Assembly (NCBI GenBank): GCA_039621445.1
Contig: CP154954.1
Coordinates: forward strand, 29,211,411-29,275,410
Length of the DNA: 64,000 bases
Origin: Euglena gracilis
Taxonomy: Eukaryota > Euglenida > Euglenophyceae > Euglenales
Direction: 5' to 3'
Shown: piece by piece, positions 34,052-45,402 of the stretch
Position numbering within the stretch: position 1 is the stretch's first letter
Layout of the letters: every line of letters begins with the position of its first letter
Program-made: the position numbers and the translations under genes
The notes under the pieces: generated by a model
Told to the model about the DNA's origin: nothing
Databases searched by the model: none
What the model saw: the letters and a program-made list of their open reading frames with translations, nothing else

Positions 34052-35503
34052 CATACAAAGTGACTTGGGCCATGCGTGGGGAACAATCAGGACTCAAGAT
34101 TTGCCAAGCGAATTCCCACAGGTGTTTTTGGTTGCCCTCCCATGGGGGGTGTTTCGGGTCACGGGGGGGTCACGGGGGGGGGTCACGGGGGGGGGTCACG
34201 GGGGAACACCACGTTTTTGGTAGCAAAATTAGGAATCACCGAGCCTGAATTTTTACTAAATGAAAGTCTGGGCACCAGACTTCTTTTCAACTCAAAAGCC
34301 ACCTGGGAAAGTGGCAACCAGTTTCCAAAGTTTTTGGAAAGCGACCTCAGACGGCCCGATTTGGGGGGGGGTCCCTGGTGACCGCAAGGGTTTTTAAAAC
34401 AAAGCCTAATAGGCACCACCACACCGGGCTCTGTGGGATGCTGACATCCCAAGGCAGGCCCAGCCAAACTCAGACTCAACAAATTGGGTGTTTCTCCCTC
34501 ATTTCTGTGTGTAGTGGTGAAACACTGCCCCCTGATCACGGACACCGTGCACTGATTGAGCCCTAACCGTACACAAAACAAGATATAACACATACACCAT
34601 GCACTAACCAAGCCCCCGTACAAACTGTACGGGGGCTTCATAATTGCACTCTTCATACCAAGATCCAGATGATTTGACACCACCCAAAACCTGGAAATTG
34701 GCAAATTTGCCTCAAAATGAGCGCACACACAGTAAGTTCACCTCCTATCTGGGTTGTCTGGGGGTTTGGTTTTTTTTCGTTTTTCACAGACTGCAGACAA
34801 GGACCTCTTGGAAGGTGATGTCTAGAAAACTTGACGATTCAAATGATGATACATCCCTGCTGCCGGCGGCAGCAGTCTGCTCAATTTGCAGCCTTCGTCC
34901 TCACAGATTACTGAAGTAGCATGCAGCCCTTTCTTTGCCGTGACATTCGCATCGAATTTTGTCGGTATGTCGCTTTCCAAGTACCAAACACATGGCATAC
35001 AATCTTCGGAGAATTTTGTTTTTGTTTTTATACATTTAAGCTGGAGGATTATATTTTTTTGTTTCATGTTTGGGGGGGAACAGTGATGCTTTTGCGCTGC
35101 AGGTTATCGATGTATGGATGGTGGTGATGGTGGTGCAGGGGGTGAATATGCGGAGGGCAAATTTAGCACTTTTTTTTGGGAAAATTATCCACAAATTAGG
35201 AATCCCCACACCCAAAATTAGGATTTTGACACCAAATTAGGGATCACCGAGCCAAAATGTGAAAAATTTACGCCTCAAGAAGGAATCTGCCTGAGAATTT
35301 TATCAAATGAGGCATCACCGGCCAAAAATTTTCCATACAAAATTTCGCCAAAAACGGTCCTTGTTCGGGTCACGGGGGGGTCACGGGGGGAACACCCCCC
35401 CAGATAGTCCCGTTTCCGCCCCCCCCCCCCCCCCGAATCCCGTTTTTGTCCCAGTTCTGCACTCAAGATCTGACACCACAGCAATGAAGTGGCTTTCCGG
35501 GTC
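34052..35503. other. No gene; GGGTCACGGGGG repeats and one perfect hairpin
   Basis: GGTCACGGGGGG motifs occur at 34157-34203 and 35366-35395, and in opposite orientation at 52945-52990. AAATTAGGAATCACCGAGCC-like segments recur at 34227, 35188 and 35230. A 13-bp perfect hairpin (arms 34610-34622 and 34626-34638, AAGCCCCCGTACA) stands alone. Confidence 0.45.
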
Positions 35504-35863
35504 CTACCTCAAAACAAAGCACATTGCCGATTTTTCAGGCATTGAGGCACTCAATTGACATCCCACAATGCCCCAGAACGCTCCCAATGTCCGCAGCCAT
35601 GCCAACGCCCCCACGATAATGTCGCGTGTTTCTGCTTCCATGAAGCAGAATTCCGCTTCATCGACGCCAGTACTTAACTTTTTGATGGTATCCTTGTTGG
35701 GTAAGTTCTCTATACAGCAGGTCTGCTTGAGAACTTTCGATAGCAATCTGTCCAATTTCAACTGCCACGCTTCGTGGATTGAGCCGGGGCCAAGGCTCAC
35801 AATGTGGCTGAGGTGTCTAAAGATCAATCCGCCTTTAGGTGTATTTTTTTTTTCGATCCTCAA
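35504..35863 (-). other. Hypothetical open frame, 119 codons
   Basis: The minus frame has ordinary amino-acid composition (contains SIHEAWQLKLDRLLSKVLKQ and GVDEAEFCFMEAETRDIIVGAL) and predicted helices, unlike most frames here. The opposite strand is open as well. No family is recognised and no splice sites were assigned. It may be an exon of a gene or chance. Confidence 0.3.
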
Positions 35864-35869
35864 TCAATT

Positions 35870-36020
35870 TTTGTGGACCACAAAATTTTTTGTGGACACC
35901 ACAAAAATTTTTTGTGGTTCACCTGTGGACACCAAAAAAAAAAATTGTGGTTCACCTGTGGACACTAGAAAAAAAAATTTGTGGTTCACACGTCTTTTGT
36001 GAACCAACTAAATGAATGTC
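35870..36020. repeat. TTTGTGGTTCACC repeats, truncated relative of the 49405-49778 element
   Basis: Units of ACCTGTGGACACCAAAAAAA and TTTGTGGTTCACC repeat. The right end (TTGTGAACCAACTAAATGAA, then TGTCTG) matches the right end of the complete hAT-like element at 49405-49778. No left end found. Confidence 0.55.
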
Positions 36021-36544
36021 TGGGAGTTATGGACCGAAGTTGAGATTTAAACTACTGAGCGAACTGCAGTTACTTCCCACGAGCATTTCTGTTTTCAGTG
36101 TTCATGGGACAAAATTTTTGCACCATGCACATTGGATAATTTTGGGAAAAATGTTTCCGCACTTCCGTCCGGAATTTTTTCTTCTTTTTTTTCCAAATTT
36201 GAGGGACCTCCTTCCGTCCGGAATATTTTCTTCTTTTTTTCAAATTTGAGGGACCTCCTTCCAGTTTTAAGACCCCGGGGGACCCAGGGTGACGCGGGAC
36301 CAACTCGGGGGCGCAAAACCGGGCCATTTTCAAGGTAATTTTTAAAGTTTTCGGCGATTCGACCCGACAAGGTATTCCTGGCGCCATCCCCCCCCCCCCG
36401 GCCTTCTTCCTTCCGCCGGATGGGAATCCCTCGCAGTTGAGAGCGAAGTAAGGGGCGAAACAGATTTTTCTGCGCAAGACAAAGAAAACGGAATTAAACC
36501 GACGAGGCTTTGACCAAAAACGGAATTAAACCGCACGCTTTTAC
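36021..36544. other. No gene seen
   Basis: A direct repeat of CCGTCCGGAATWTTTTCTTCTT occurs at 36166 and 36215, each followed by CAAATTTGAGGGACCTCC. Nothing else. Confidence 0.4.
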
Positions 36545-37005
36545 GAACCCCCCCTTCTATTTGCCCCCCCCCCTAATTGGCCAGAGCCCAGGTGGCCAAT
36601 TAGGGGGGGGGGTACTCATTTCAAGGGAAAATGTCTTTATTCGGGTGTTTTAGGGGGTTCGCGACTGTAAAGGACGGGGTCCAGGTGGCCAATTAGGGGG
36701 GGGGGTTAGGGGTAACCCCCCCCCTAATTGTCCCCCCCCTAATTGGCCAGAAGGGGGGTCCAGGCCACCCGGAGGGCGGCCAAATAGAGGGGGGGGGGTT
36801 GGTATTGCAACATGGAAGGGATTTTGTTAACGTGACCCCCCCCCCTATTTGTCCCCCCCCTAATTGGCCAGAGCCCAGTTGGCCAATTAGGGGGGGGGGT
36901 TACTCATTGCAAGGGAAAATGCCTTTATTCGGGTGTTTACGGGGGTTCGCGGCTATGAAGGACGGGGTCCAGGTGGCCAATTAGGGGGGGGGGGTAACCC
37001 CCCCC
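36545..37005. repeat. CCCCTAATTGGCC inverted-repeat inserts, two copies
   Basis: Hairpins of CCTAATTGGCCAGAGCCCA and its complement, bounded by 8-10 nt C and G runs, precede a shared ~95-bp core (CAAGGGAAAATG, TTATTCGGGTGTT, GGACGGGGTCCAGGTGGCC) at 36612-36702 and 36900-36990. A third core copy is at 48362-48450. The ends look like poly-C plus TAATTGG terminal inverted repeats. No protein. Confidence 0.75.
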
Positions 37006-37431
37006 CCTACCACCTCCCCCCCCCCTAATTGACCGTGGGACCTCTCCACGGGACCCCCTTTGGTCAATTGGGGGGGGGTTCAATTAGGGGGGGGTTGGTC
37101 AATTAGGGGGGGTACCGTCAATTAGGGGGTGCTTCGGCATGGAATCCCCCCGGGTAGTCAATTAGGGGGGGGGTTGAAAAAAATTTGGTCAATTAGGGGG
37201 GGGGTCAATTAGGGAGGGAGGTGGTAATTGTCCCCCGGGTCCGGGCCGCCCGGAGGGCGGCCAAATAGGGGGGGGGGTGTTGGTATTTGAGGGGGGGGCC
37301 GAGCCCCCCCCCCCCGCCTATGCCAAAGTGAGCCACAAAAACGACCTAACCCCGGAGCATGTTGCCAACATAGAAGGGATTTTGTTATTTGAGGGGGGGG
37401 GTGCGGGGGGCGGAGCCCCCCCCCCGCCTAT
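37006..37431. repeat. CAATTAGGGGG insert copy 2 and GC-rich flank
   Basis: 37070-37225 repeats the arrangement of 32231-32410. 37310-37431 carries CCTATGCCAAAGTGAGCCAC and AGGGATTTTGTTAT, which recur in direct orientation at 43702-43775, so the short element at 37432-43701 entered a tandemly repeated unit. Confidence 0.6.
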
Positions 37432-37803
37432 GGAGGCTAGGCATAGCGGGGGGGGGGGGGGGGCTGAGGGGGGGGCGGGCGAGGCGGGCGGCCGCGCGGG
37501 GGGGGGGGGAGGGGGGGGGGGGAGGGGGGGTCCGAGGGCGGCCGCGCGGGCGGCGCGCATCCTAAAATCGGTCATTTTCGGGTCCAAAAAGTGGTCATTT
37601 TTTGTCATTTTTGGGCCATTTTGGACCAAAAAAAGTGCTTTTTTGGCCGCCCGCGGAGCGCGCGGCCCCCAAATTTCCCATTTTAGGTCCGAAAATGGTC
37701 ATTTTTGGTCATTTTTGGGCCTCAAAAGTCGCGATTTTTTCACAAATTTTTTTTCTTGGCTATGCTAGGCACAGTGGGGGGAGGGGGGGTCCAGGGGGGG
37801 GGG

Positions 37804-37980
37804 TAGATCTGGCCTGGAGGGGGGTTGTGGGCCGACCCCAGGGTCGGCCCAATACGACCCTAGGGTCGCTAGGGTCGCTAAAGTCGCTCTAGGGTCGTGG
37901 GCCGACCCTAGGGTCGCCCATCCTAGGGTCGTGGGCCGACCGTGGGGTCGACCCTAGGGTCGGCCCACCCCACGACCTCG
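37804..37980. repeat. Left terminal inverted repeat of the 5.8 kb transposon
   Basis: Built of sub-palindromes GGGCCGACCCTAGGGTCGGCC and CGACCCTAGGGTCG. Matches the complement of 43414-43595 with small differences, including both edges (GATCTGGCCTGG outside, CCCCACGACCTCG inside). Confidence 0.88.
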
Positions 37981-38105
37981 ACCCCCCTATTTGACAATTG
38001 AAAAAAAAATTCATATAAAAATCATTATTTTTTCCCCCTCTTCCTTCCCTGCCATGTACATAATTGTACCTTTTGTTCATAGTTCCATCCTTATTCAGAG
38101 AAAAA

Positions 38106-41100
38106 ATGGCATCCACGCACACTGCATATGTCGCGTTGACTTGCTCTGAGTCAGATATTCGGCGGTTTGGATGCAATTGTGGGACACCAAAGGGGCTGCA
38201 CTATGTGTGCAAAGCTTGTAACGGTGGCTACATCGCACCGAGACCAACGAAATTGGTCAGACACTTTGAGGCCCAAACATGTCTCTGTTGATCCCTTTAA
38301 AGACCTTAACTCAGAAAATGTGGCAAATGTTTAATTTGCATGTTTGCGTGTGAGCAGTTAATCCGTTAAAAAAAGGGTCCAAAAATCCAGCGATGAATTA
38401 TAAAAATAAGGATAATACATGCAGGTATTTTGTACGAAACAAACAGCCTTGACACCTTTGCCACAATAACATCTGGGGAGATATGCCGTCACCGGAAGAA
38501 CACAGTGAGGAGCTCAGCCCGAGTTGAAACGATGCCTACGAGGTCCGTGGGTAACGTTCCTCGGGTGGACAGTCTGCCCAGAGGTCAGGAGGACAATGTT
38601 TTGGTGGAGGAGGTGGAAGAGCAGCAGCAAGAACATCATGGGAGCCCCTTGGTGTCGGACCCCGGGACAGCGTTCTTTGAGGATGAGGCTCTGAGTGGTG
38701 GCAATGCGGGGGTTGAGATTTGCAACGCCTCGCCTGCCGAAGAGGAATTGCTGCCAAGTCGTGCAGACCCGGTGACGGTGGCGACTGCTGGACCAAGTGG
38801 CAGTCGGCTACGGCGCAAACAACCCATGGTGTGCACGTGGATGCTGGAGGGGCAAGAGTGGAAGCCATTGGGCAACGTGCGGGGCCAGGTTGGAGATTGC
38901 TCGTGGCAGCGCTGTGGGTACTATGACGGGAAGTGCCTCACAGTCTCCGGCGTAGAGGACATCCGGGTACAGCGGTACCGGTGCACAACGCACATCTCGA
39001 ATGTGCACATCAAACCAAACATGTTTGATCCAATTTTCAAGGTGGCAACCAGCGTGTAGTGCACGGGCTTCATTTCCCACCGACAAACAATCTGCTTGCT
39101 TTCCACATCGCTCTGGGTTTTTTTTTCACTCTTTTGAAAACATTTTCGAAGCCTATGGTTCCCAAAATAAATTTGAAACACAGCAGTTTGACATTGGCTT
39201 ATTTTTTTAAAAAAAAATCTGGGTCTTTTTTCACTCTTTTGAAAACATTTTCGAAGCCTATGGTTCCCAAAATAAATTTGAAACACAGTAGTTTGACATT
39301 GGCTTATTTTTTTAAAAAAAATGTTTGTGACTGTTCCTTTTGGATTAATTGAGGGCACTGCTTGCTTGTAGCAGCACAGGCTACAGGTGCAACTCCCTCC
39401 ATTTTTGTGGTGCACATTGGCCGTATATATGCCACGTTTGATTTCGTTCAACTACTGATGAACCTGTATTCCACAACACTGGGCAGGGCGGTGGATCTAC
39501 GGCGCACGATTCTGTTGATCTGGCAGTCCTCCCTTGATCGAGAACTCCTGTCTGGCACCCCGGGATCCCGACTCACAACGCTTCCAGATTTCTTCGACCA
39601 AAGCCTTCCGTCCATAGTGGGCACATAATGTGCAGTGAATTCTAGTCGTATGGGCAGGGGAGGGGGACGGGATGATGCGGGGGGGTGGGGGGGGGTGATG
39701 GTGTGGAACTACTGTGAGCCGCCTACTATGCTGTTGGTGGAGAAGTATTTGCGCAAGTGGGTCTATCAAACCTGGAGCCTGATGCGCTCATTTGAGGCTC
39801 CTTGGCCCGTGGATATTCGTGCACAGGAGGGTCGCATCCTCCACTTCGATTTCACCTACCGCGCCACTCAAGGTAGATGAACACGCTCGTTACATTTTTT
39901 TGGGAAATTAAAATGGCAACAAACAATTCTCATGCCCGGCTTTGTTCATAACCGGGCGTGGAATTAGTGTCTACCTTGCCGCCGTAGGGGGTATTTGGGT
40001 GTATCCCCGGTGTGACGACGACGATGCTGACGAAGAAAATGTCGCCGCACAGCAGCAGAAGACAGCACAGCGGGCAGAGCTGAGCTATGTGCTTGGATCT
40101 GTCTTTGGCTCCACCGGCGTGGTTTTGGCGTCACAGATTTGTTGCACTGAAAAGTCCGACAACATCCGGACAGTCTTCACGGCGGCGTTCCAACGCACAG
40201 CGGTTGCACCTCAACAGATCTGGGTTGACGACGTGGGCAAGTGGGCCAACATGCTCTATAGCCTTGTCACCACCCACTTTGGGCCTGGGCTGTATGCAAA
40301 ACTGGCCAAGACTGGAGGCATTTCAAAGTGCTTCTGCTGCAGCACCTGGATCGCCGCCACCCCTTGTTTGCCGACTTGCGGAGAGAAGTTGAACAACTGC
40401 TTCCTCGGATGAAGGGGAATTTGGAGAAGATTTGCGCCGGGCATTGCAAGGCTTGTACGACAAGTACACGGGGCAGGGTGGACATGCACAAGTCCTCCTC
40501 GCCACCGGTTCCAAAATGCTTCACGCACTCACATTCAGTGTCTGCGCTTCAATGGGGGCTGCCATGAAGGGCCACAGCTTCGACGTCGACATGTCCACAT
40601 TGACCACAAAGAACGCCCAACACCTCTTCAACGAACAAGCTGACAGCTACTACTCCAGCAAATTGTCTGACCCAGCGTCTTACTTCGATGCTGTGGTGGA
40701 GGTCAGAAACTGTCCGCCTGAGTACTCAGTGGGGACCAACATTGCGGAGTCTTTCCACTCCCGACTCAAGGCGGATCAAGAGCTCATCGGATTGAAAAAC
40801 TACAACACCGCGGAACTGCGAATCGAACTTGGAATCCGAAGATACAACCATGGCATCTTGTCCTCGGACTACGTGGTCCAACCCGGGAAAAGCCGCAGAC
40901 GCCTGACCGATGTTGACGCCTCCATGGCGTTGGTCGTGGAGGACTTTCAGCAGCGTTGTACTGGGAGTGCAAGAGACCACTATACCCACGTCTTGTGGGG
41001 ATGGCACGACACAGAAATTCCAGGAAATAGGGCAGCAGCAGAAGCAGGACCGGTGTTCGGGGGGGGGGGGGCAGCAATAAAACCCTACCTCCACCTTGCA

Positions 41101-41549
41101 TCCACCCTGCCTCCCTGCCGAAAACCTCCCTGTGGGATTTGAAGGACCGCGGGTTCCAGGTCCTCCTGCGTGGCACCCGTCTGACTGAGGCTGAACAGCA
41201 GAAGGTCCAGGAAGCGCTCATCTCCCTGTCGGAGGACGGCGCGGAGCAGATGGGCTGCTACCGACTAGTGGCAAACTGGATTGCTGTGCAGCACCTTGGT
41301 GGCACCCGGAAGGCCCGCCTGGTCGCCAGGTACATCCGCGAACTTCTGAAGACAGTCCACGCCAAAGCGGTCGAGGAGGCTCGCACGACACATCCCGTTC
41401 CACAAGGTCTGGTCCTCACCCAGGCAGATTTGGTGGCGGGCAGTGATCACTCGGATGATGACGGCTCGGATATTGAGAGGGCCTCAGACACCTCACACAC
41501 ATACCACCGTTACACCCCACTCTCTCACCCCAGGGTTTTAAATGTCTGA
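38106..41549 (+). pseudogene. DDE transposase gene of the 5.8 kb transposon, multi-exon and frame-shifted
   Basis: Pieces read in order: ATG at 38106 with a Cys/His cluster (CNCGTPK, CKAC, HFEAQTC) like a DNA-binding zinc finger; 38430-39040 ending in CSWQRCGYYDGKCL and RVQRYRCTTH; 39365-39625; 39690-39872 with HFDFTY (first catalytic Asp); 39950-40327 with IWVDDVGKWANML (second Asp); 40328-41069 with GTNIAESFHSRLK (Glu); 41080-41549 C-terminus with an acidic tail. Donors AAG|GTGGCA (39041) and AAG|GTAGAT (39873) suggest introns. Frame changes near 40328, at 40411 (short G run) and in the 13-G run at 41059 suggest decay. The motif layout fits the MULE/KDZ group of DDE transposases, which cut and paste DNA; the exact family is unsure. 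Confidence 0.7.
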
Positions 41550-41919
41550 TGATGCCCCCGTCGGTTGTGAGCTACTGCAGCTGCTAGGCGGGAAACCTTA
41601 CATTTTCCCAACCAAACTACGAAAACGGTTGCGGGAAGATGTTGATCCCCCTCTATCTCGAAAAAGACCAAGCTATTGGAGTCAGGGATGTCAGATTTCA
41701 GATGTCGTCTTTCTGGGTTTTGCACTCGGCCCCCTTTACATTCCTGCATTGGATCAGTTGGAACAAGAACGGTTGGATGCTGCCACTGAGGCGGCGCGTT
41801 CAGCTGTGACCCACTGGGCTTTTTGTTCCTTCTCCAAAGCTCAGGCGCGGTTTTCATGGGGGGGGGGGCATTTTGTGCTGTTTTCCATGCATCGTTTTTC
41901 ATTGGTTTTGTTATTCTGA
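41542..41919 (+). CDS. Hypothetical protein inside the transposon
   Basis: A 125-codon frame starts at ATG 41542 just behind a CACCCCAG acceptor-like site and an in-frame stop. The first 90 residues have ordinary composition (contains LLQLLGGKPYIFPTKLRKRL and ALDQLEQERLDAATEAARS); the last 30 run through a poly-G tract and look non-coding. It may be a second gene of the transposon or the last exon of the transposase in another frame. Not recognised. Confidence 0.4.
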   Translation: MSDDAPVGCELLQLLGGKPYIFPTKLRKRLREDVDPPLSRKRPSYWSQGCQISDVVFLGFALGPLYIPALDQLEQERLDAATEAARSAVTHWAFCSFSKAQARFSWGGGHFVLFSMHRFSLVLLF

Positions 41920-42123
41920 CCACAGGCAGTTGCATAGCCCACATGCAAGTTTTCACTGTTCTGCGGTATTGCACAGCATGTTAAACTTTGTCCCTTGTGT
42001 TAAAAAAAAAGGAGCCCCTACAAGCCAACGTCCCTACCGCCGTCGCACGGGGGAGCATCATCTTCTTCTTCTCCATCGGTGCCAGAGGCGGTCCAGGGGG
42101 TGACTTGGCCACTGTCCTGTTAC

Positions 42124-42569
42124 CATACATCTCTTTAAGGACCCCGGGGGGGGGGTTGCTGGGCTAGGGCTAGAAATTTGGGCTAGCTAGAAATTTGGGC
42201 TGGCTAGCCCGCCCCCCCCCCCAGGGGGGGGGCTGGACCCCGGCTGGACCCGAACGAAAAAAATCGGAAAAATGCCCAAAAATGACCTGCAAAACACAGT
42301 TTTGAAAAAATGATGAATCTGAACCCCCCAAAAATGCCCCAAACGCCCCCCAAACCCCATTTTTGGCCACTTTTGAACACATTTTTTCAAAAATTTTCGG
42401 CGCTTCGCGCCGAAAAATTTTGGGCTGGACCCCCAAAAAAGGGGCTGGCTAGCTGGGCTAGCAGCACCCCCCCAGGGGGGGGGTGCTGCTGCGGCTGGGC
42501 TGGGCCCAAATCGGGGCTGGCTGCAGCAGCCCCCCCCCGGGGGTTCGCAAAACCTTAGAGAGATGTATG
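42124..42569. mobile_element. hAT-like non-autonomous element (446 bp), perfect 8-bp target duplication
   Basis: Inverted ends CATACATCTCT(T/C)TAAGG; the octamer CCTGTTAC lies on both sides (42116-42123 and 42570-42577). The interior has CCCCGGGG edges, CTAGCTAG motifs and the hairpin CGGCGC-ttc-GCGCCG flanked by AAAATTTT (about 42390). It inserted into the larger transposon right beside the minisatellite. Confidence 0.85.
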
Positions 42570-42574
42570 CCTGT

Positions 42575-43036
42575 TACGCAAACGGTTGGGCAGCACAAGG
42601 GGTTTTGTTATTTTGGGGTCATCAAACAGTTGGCTACGGGAGGGAATCTGCACGCAAAACGGTTGGGCAGCACAAGGGGTTTTGTTATTTTGGGGCCATC
42701 GAACAGTTGGCTACGGGAGGGAGTCTGCACGCAAAACGGTTGGGCAGCACAAGGGATGTTGCTATTTGGGGTCATCGAACAGTTGGTTGCGGGAGGGAAT
42801 CTGCACGCAAAACGGTTGGGCAGCACAAGGGGTTTTGTTATTTTGGGGCCATCGAACAGTTGGCTACGGGAGGGAATCTGCACGCAAAACGATTGGGCAG
42901 CACAAGGGGTTTTGTTATTTTGGGGCCATCGAACAGTTGGCTACGGGAGGGAATCTGCACGCAAAACGGTTGGGCAGCACAAGGGGTTTTGTTATTTTGG
43001 GGCCATCGAACAGTTGGCTCCGGCAGGGAATCTGCA
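42575..43036. repeat. 77-bp minisatellite, six units
   Basis: Units start at 42575 (slightly short), 42651, 42728, 42804 (76 bp), 42881 and 42958 with CACGCAAAACGGTTGGGCAG and contain CATCGAACAGTTGG. 77 is not a multiple of three, so the long open frames in all three forward frames are a side effect and not genes. Located inside the 5.8 kb transposon near its right end. Confidence 0.92.
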
Positions 43037-43413
43037 CAAATGAATGTTTTGTTATATTTTGGGCCAGGCGTCATTCCACTGTCAACTTTATTGAACTAAA
43101 ATTCTTGAATTGCCAATTGCCAATCAGCATGGTGTCGGGGATCCCACGTGCCGGGCCGGTTGACAGTGTCTCTGACCCCGCGGCTTGGGCAGCAATCTCT
43201 CTGTTGCCCTTTTCCGCACGGCACACGCGTGCTTTCCTTTTCTCTGCCCGCCGCGGTCGGCCCACACGGTGAGCCGCACAGCACCAAGTCGCTGCTCATG
43301 TGCGCCTTTGCTCCTTGCGATTTTTACGTCCAAGTCCAGCATCCTACAGTTCCAACCTTCAATTGTTGTTCATCAGAACAAAAAAAAATTCCCCAGTTTT
43401 TTCTGTGGGGGGG

Positions 43414-43595
43414 CGAGGTCGTGGGGTGGGCCGACCCTAGGGTCGGCCCACGACCCTAGCACCGACGACCCTAGGGTAGGCCCACCCCACGTCCTGGGGG
43501 GGGGTCGACCCTAGCGACCCTAGCGACCCTAGGGTCGTATTGGGCCGACCCTAGGGTCGGCCCACAACCCCCCCTCCCCAGGCCAGATCCGGGAG
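43414..43595. repeat. Right terminal inverted repeat of the 5.8 kb transposon
   Basis: Complement of 37804-37980 over about 180 bp, with the same order of CCTAGGGTCG palindromes and the outer edge CCAGGCCAGATC. Confidence 0.88.
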
Positions 43596-43835
43596 CCAGG
43601 GGGGGGGGGGCGAGCGGCTGCGCGGGCGGCCGCGCAGGGGCTGCGCAGGGGGGGGGGATGGGGGGGGTCCCGGACCCCCCCGAGCGGCGCGCCTAGCCTC
43701 CTATGCCAAAGTGAGCCACAAAACGACTTAGCCCGTTGCCAACACAGAAAGGATTTTGTTATCTGAGGCTCGGATGGGGGAGTTTTCAGCCTGTCGTGAT
43801 GCAGAATGCTTGCATTTCTAAAGGATTTTCATGTA

Positions 43836-44010
43836 CCCCCCCCCCTATTGTCCCCCCCCTTATTGTCCCTGGGCCCCGGCAGACGGGGGATTTTTTTTGG
43901 CCCGCCCAATGAAGTTCCTTTGGTACCCCCTTATTGTCCCCCCCCTTGTTGTCCGGTCGGGCCTCCCGGGGAGAGGTCGGTGGGACAATAAGGGGGGGTG
44001 GTAATCTCTG
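43836..44010. repeat. CCCCTATTGTCCC insert, copy 1
   Basis: Begins poly-C then TATTGTCCC and ends GGGACAATAAGGGGGG, an inverted pair. The interior (CAGACGGGGGATTTTTTTTGG, CCCAATGAA, TTCCTTTGGTACCCCC) matches the complement of 45238-45402. Another poly-C/G-bounded family, related in style to the TAATTGGCC inserts. Confidence 0.75.
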
Positions 44011-45237
44011 TTTCATCATTGGGTTTTTACCCCTCCAGACCCCATCAAGGGCCCACCGACCCCCACCGACCAAAGATTTCCATCTGAGGGTGTTTATGTT
44101 GGTGTAAGGCACTTATTTGGACCCATCCGGACCATTTCTGGGTGGTTTGGACCCGCCACATACCATTTTTATAACCACCGACTAGCCACCAACTAGTTTG
44201 CAAACAATTTTCTTCAAGGGGGGGGGGGCTTAAAAGTCGGCGAGACTAGCCCGTAACCACATTAGAGTGGGTGGTCGGCCGACTAATCCGCCGACCACCC
44301 ACTCCCCCCCCCCCACCGTCTCACCGACTTGCTGCCGACCAGGCCTAGTCGGCCGACCAGTTGGGTGGTCGGCACCCCCCCCCCAAGTCTACCGCCTAGA
44401 GCCCCACGGCGTGCCGACCCCCCGATGATTGATTGATGCAAAAGACATATTTTGGGAGGCAGTGGAAGTTGCACCATGCAAAAGTGGAGTTGACGACCCA
44501 GCACTTCCAAGAACGAAGAAAGTCCAAGGAGGGGCGACCATCGTGAAAGAGCGTTTCCAAGCAAAGTATGTCTCCTACATTCAGTAATTTGTCGGAATGC
44601 ACACAGGCCCCCCCCTGGGCCCACCTCCTGCTGAACACGTTTTCAGGCTGAAATCTGGGCTCAGCCACAATTTGTGCGTAGAAAGTGATTCCTCCTTTAA
44701 GTAAAACGCTTTGTCCTAGCGATGTTTTTGTTCTTGCGAAATTTTTGGCAAATGTATGTTTTGGAATGGAGGTGGAAAAGCAAACCACATTTTGGCCACC
44801 AAAAACTTCTTGGTTCATGGTCATACTTGTAGTTAGTGCGACCGGAAAAAATGTTTCCGTGCGCTGTGACCACCGCGGAAAAACATTTTTTTGTAACCGG
44901 CAGCGCACCGCAAAATGGGGGTGTTCCCCCCGCGTCCCCCCCCCCCCGCCTCCCCCCCCCCGCGTCCCCCCCGCGTCCCGGATTTGGCCGTGCATGTTTT
45001 TTGGTCGACCAAAGGAAAATTACACACAAAATTAGGTGACGCCAAAGAAAACGTGTGGAGGTGGTTGGGCCACGGCTCCCCCTGCCCCCCCCCCCCCCTG
45101 TCCCGAACCACCCCCAATTTTTTCTGTGCGCCGCGAATGCCGGGCACTGGTTTGTTTGTGCGCTGCGACCGCCGCGGAAATGTTTGAAGTTTGTCCGCAA
45201 CCACCGCCGCAATTGTCTTTTTAAATTGTGTCCCATA
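44011..45237. other. No gene; GTCGGCCGACTA hairpins and GC-rich repeats
   Basis: 44170-44400 holds repeated CGACTAG, GGTGGTCGG and GTCGGCC motifs that fold back on each other. 44860-45240 has repeated TGCGC-GCGACCACCGCGG-like units. Long minus-strand frames here cross these repeats and show no domain. Confidence 0.45.
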
Positions 45238-45402
45238 TATACCCCCCCCATATTGTCCCAACCACCTTCCCACCCAATGGACAATATGGGGGAGGGACAA
45301 TATGGGGGTACCAAAGGAAATTTCATTGGCCGAGCCAAAAAAAACCCCCGTCGGCCGGGCCGAGGGACAATATGGGGGGGACAATATGGGGGGGGGGTAC
45401 TT
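45238..45402. repeat. CCCCATATTGTCCC insert, copy 2 (inverted)
   Basis: Complement of the insert at 43836-44010, with TATTGTCCC/GGGACAATA at both ends and the same interior. Confidence 0.75.

Larger units (their letters stand above)
37804..43595. mobile_element. MULE/KDZ-like DNA transposon, 5.8 kb
   Basis: Terminal inverted repeats of about 180 bp (37804-37980 and 43414-43595) enclose a decayed DDE transposase gene. The flanking sequence CCAGGGGGG is duplicated on both sides (37791-37803, 43596-43610), a target duplication of about 9-10 bp; the G run blurs its exact length. Long terminal repeats with 8-11 bp duplications are the hallmark of Mutator-like elements and their relatives. The insertion is proven by the empty site in the related short element at 46440-46914. 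It also carries a hAT-like element (42124-42569) and a 77-bp minisatellite (42575-43036). Confidence 0.85.
37432..43701. mobile_element. GGAGGCTAGGC short element split by a large transposon
   Basis: The short element begins GGAGGCTAGGC at 37432 and ends GCCTAGCCTCC at 43701, with TAT on each side (37429-37431, 43702-43704) as a 3-bp target duplication. Its middle is interrupted by the transposon at 37804-43595. The unsplit copy at 46440-46914 (reverse orientation) runs straight through the breakpoint at CCAGGGGGGGG. Confidence 0.8.

Noticed and set aside
37277-37768. Gly/Ala-rich 163-codon frame
   Set aside because: Produced by long G runs inside the GC-rich short element.
42575-43036. CRISPR-like array
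   Set aside because: Units are contiguous 77-bp copies without unique spacers and without cas genes. It is a minisatellite.
42483-43272. Three overlapping forward frames of 178-228 codons
   Set aside because: They are the same 77-bp tandem unit read in rotating frames (77 is not a multiple of three), so being open has no meaning.
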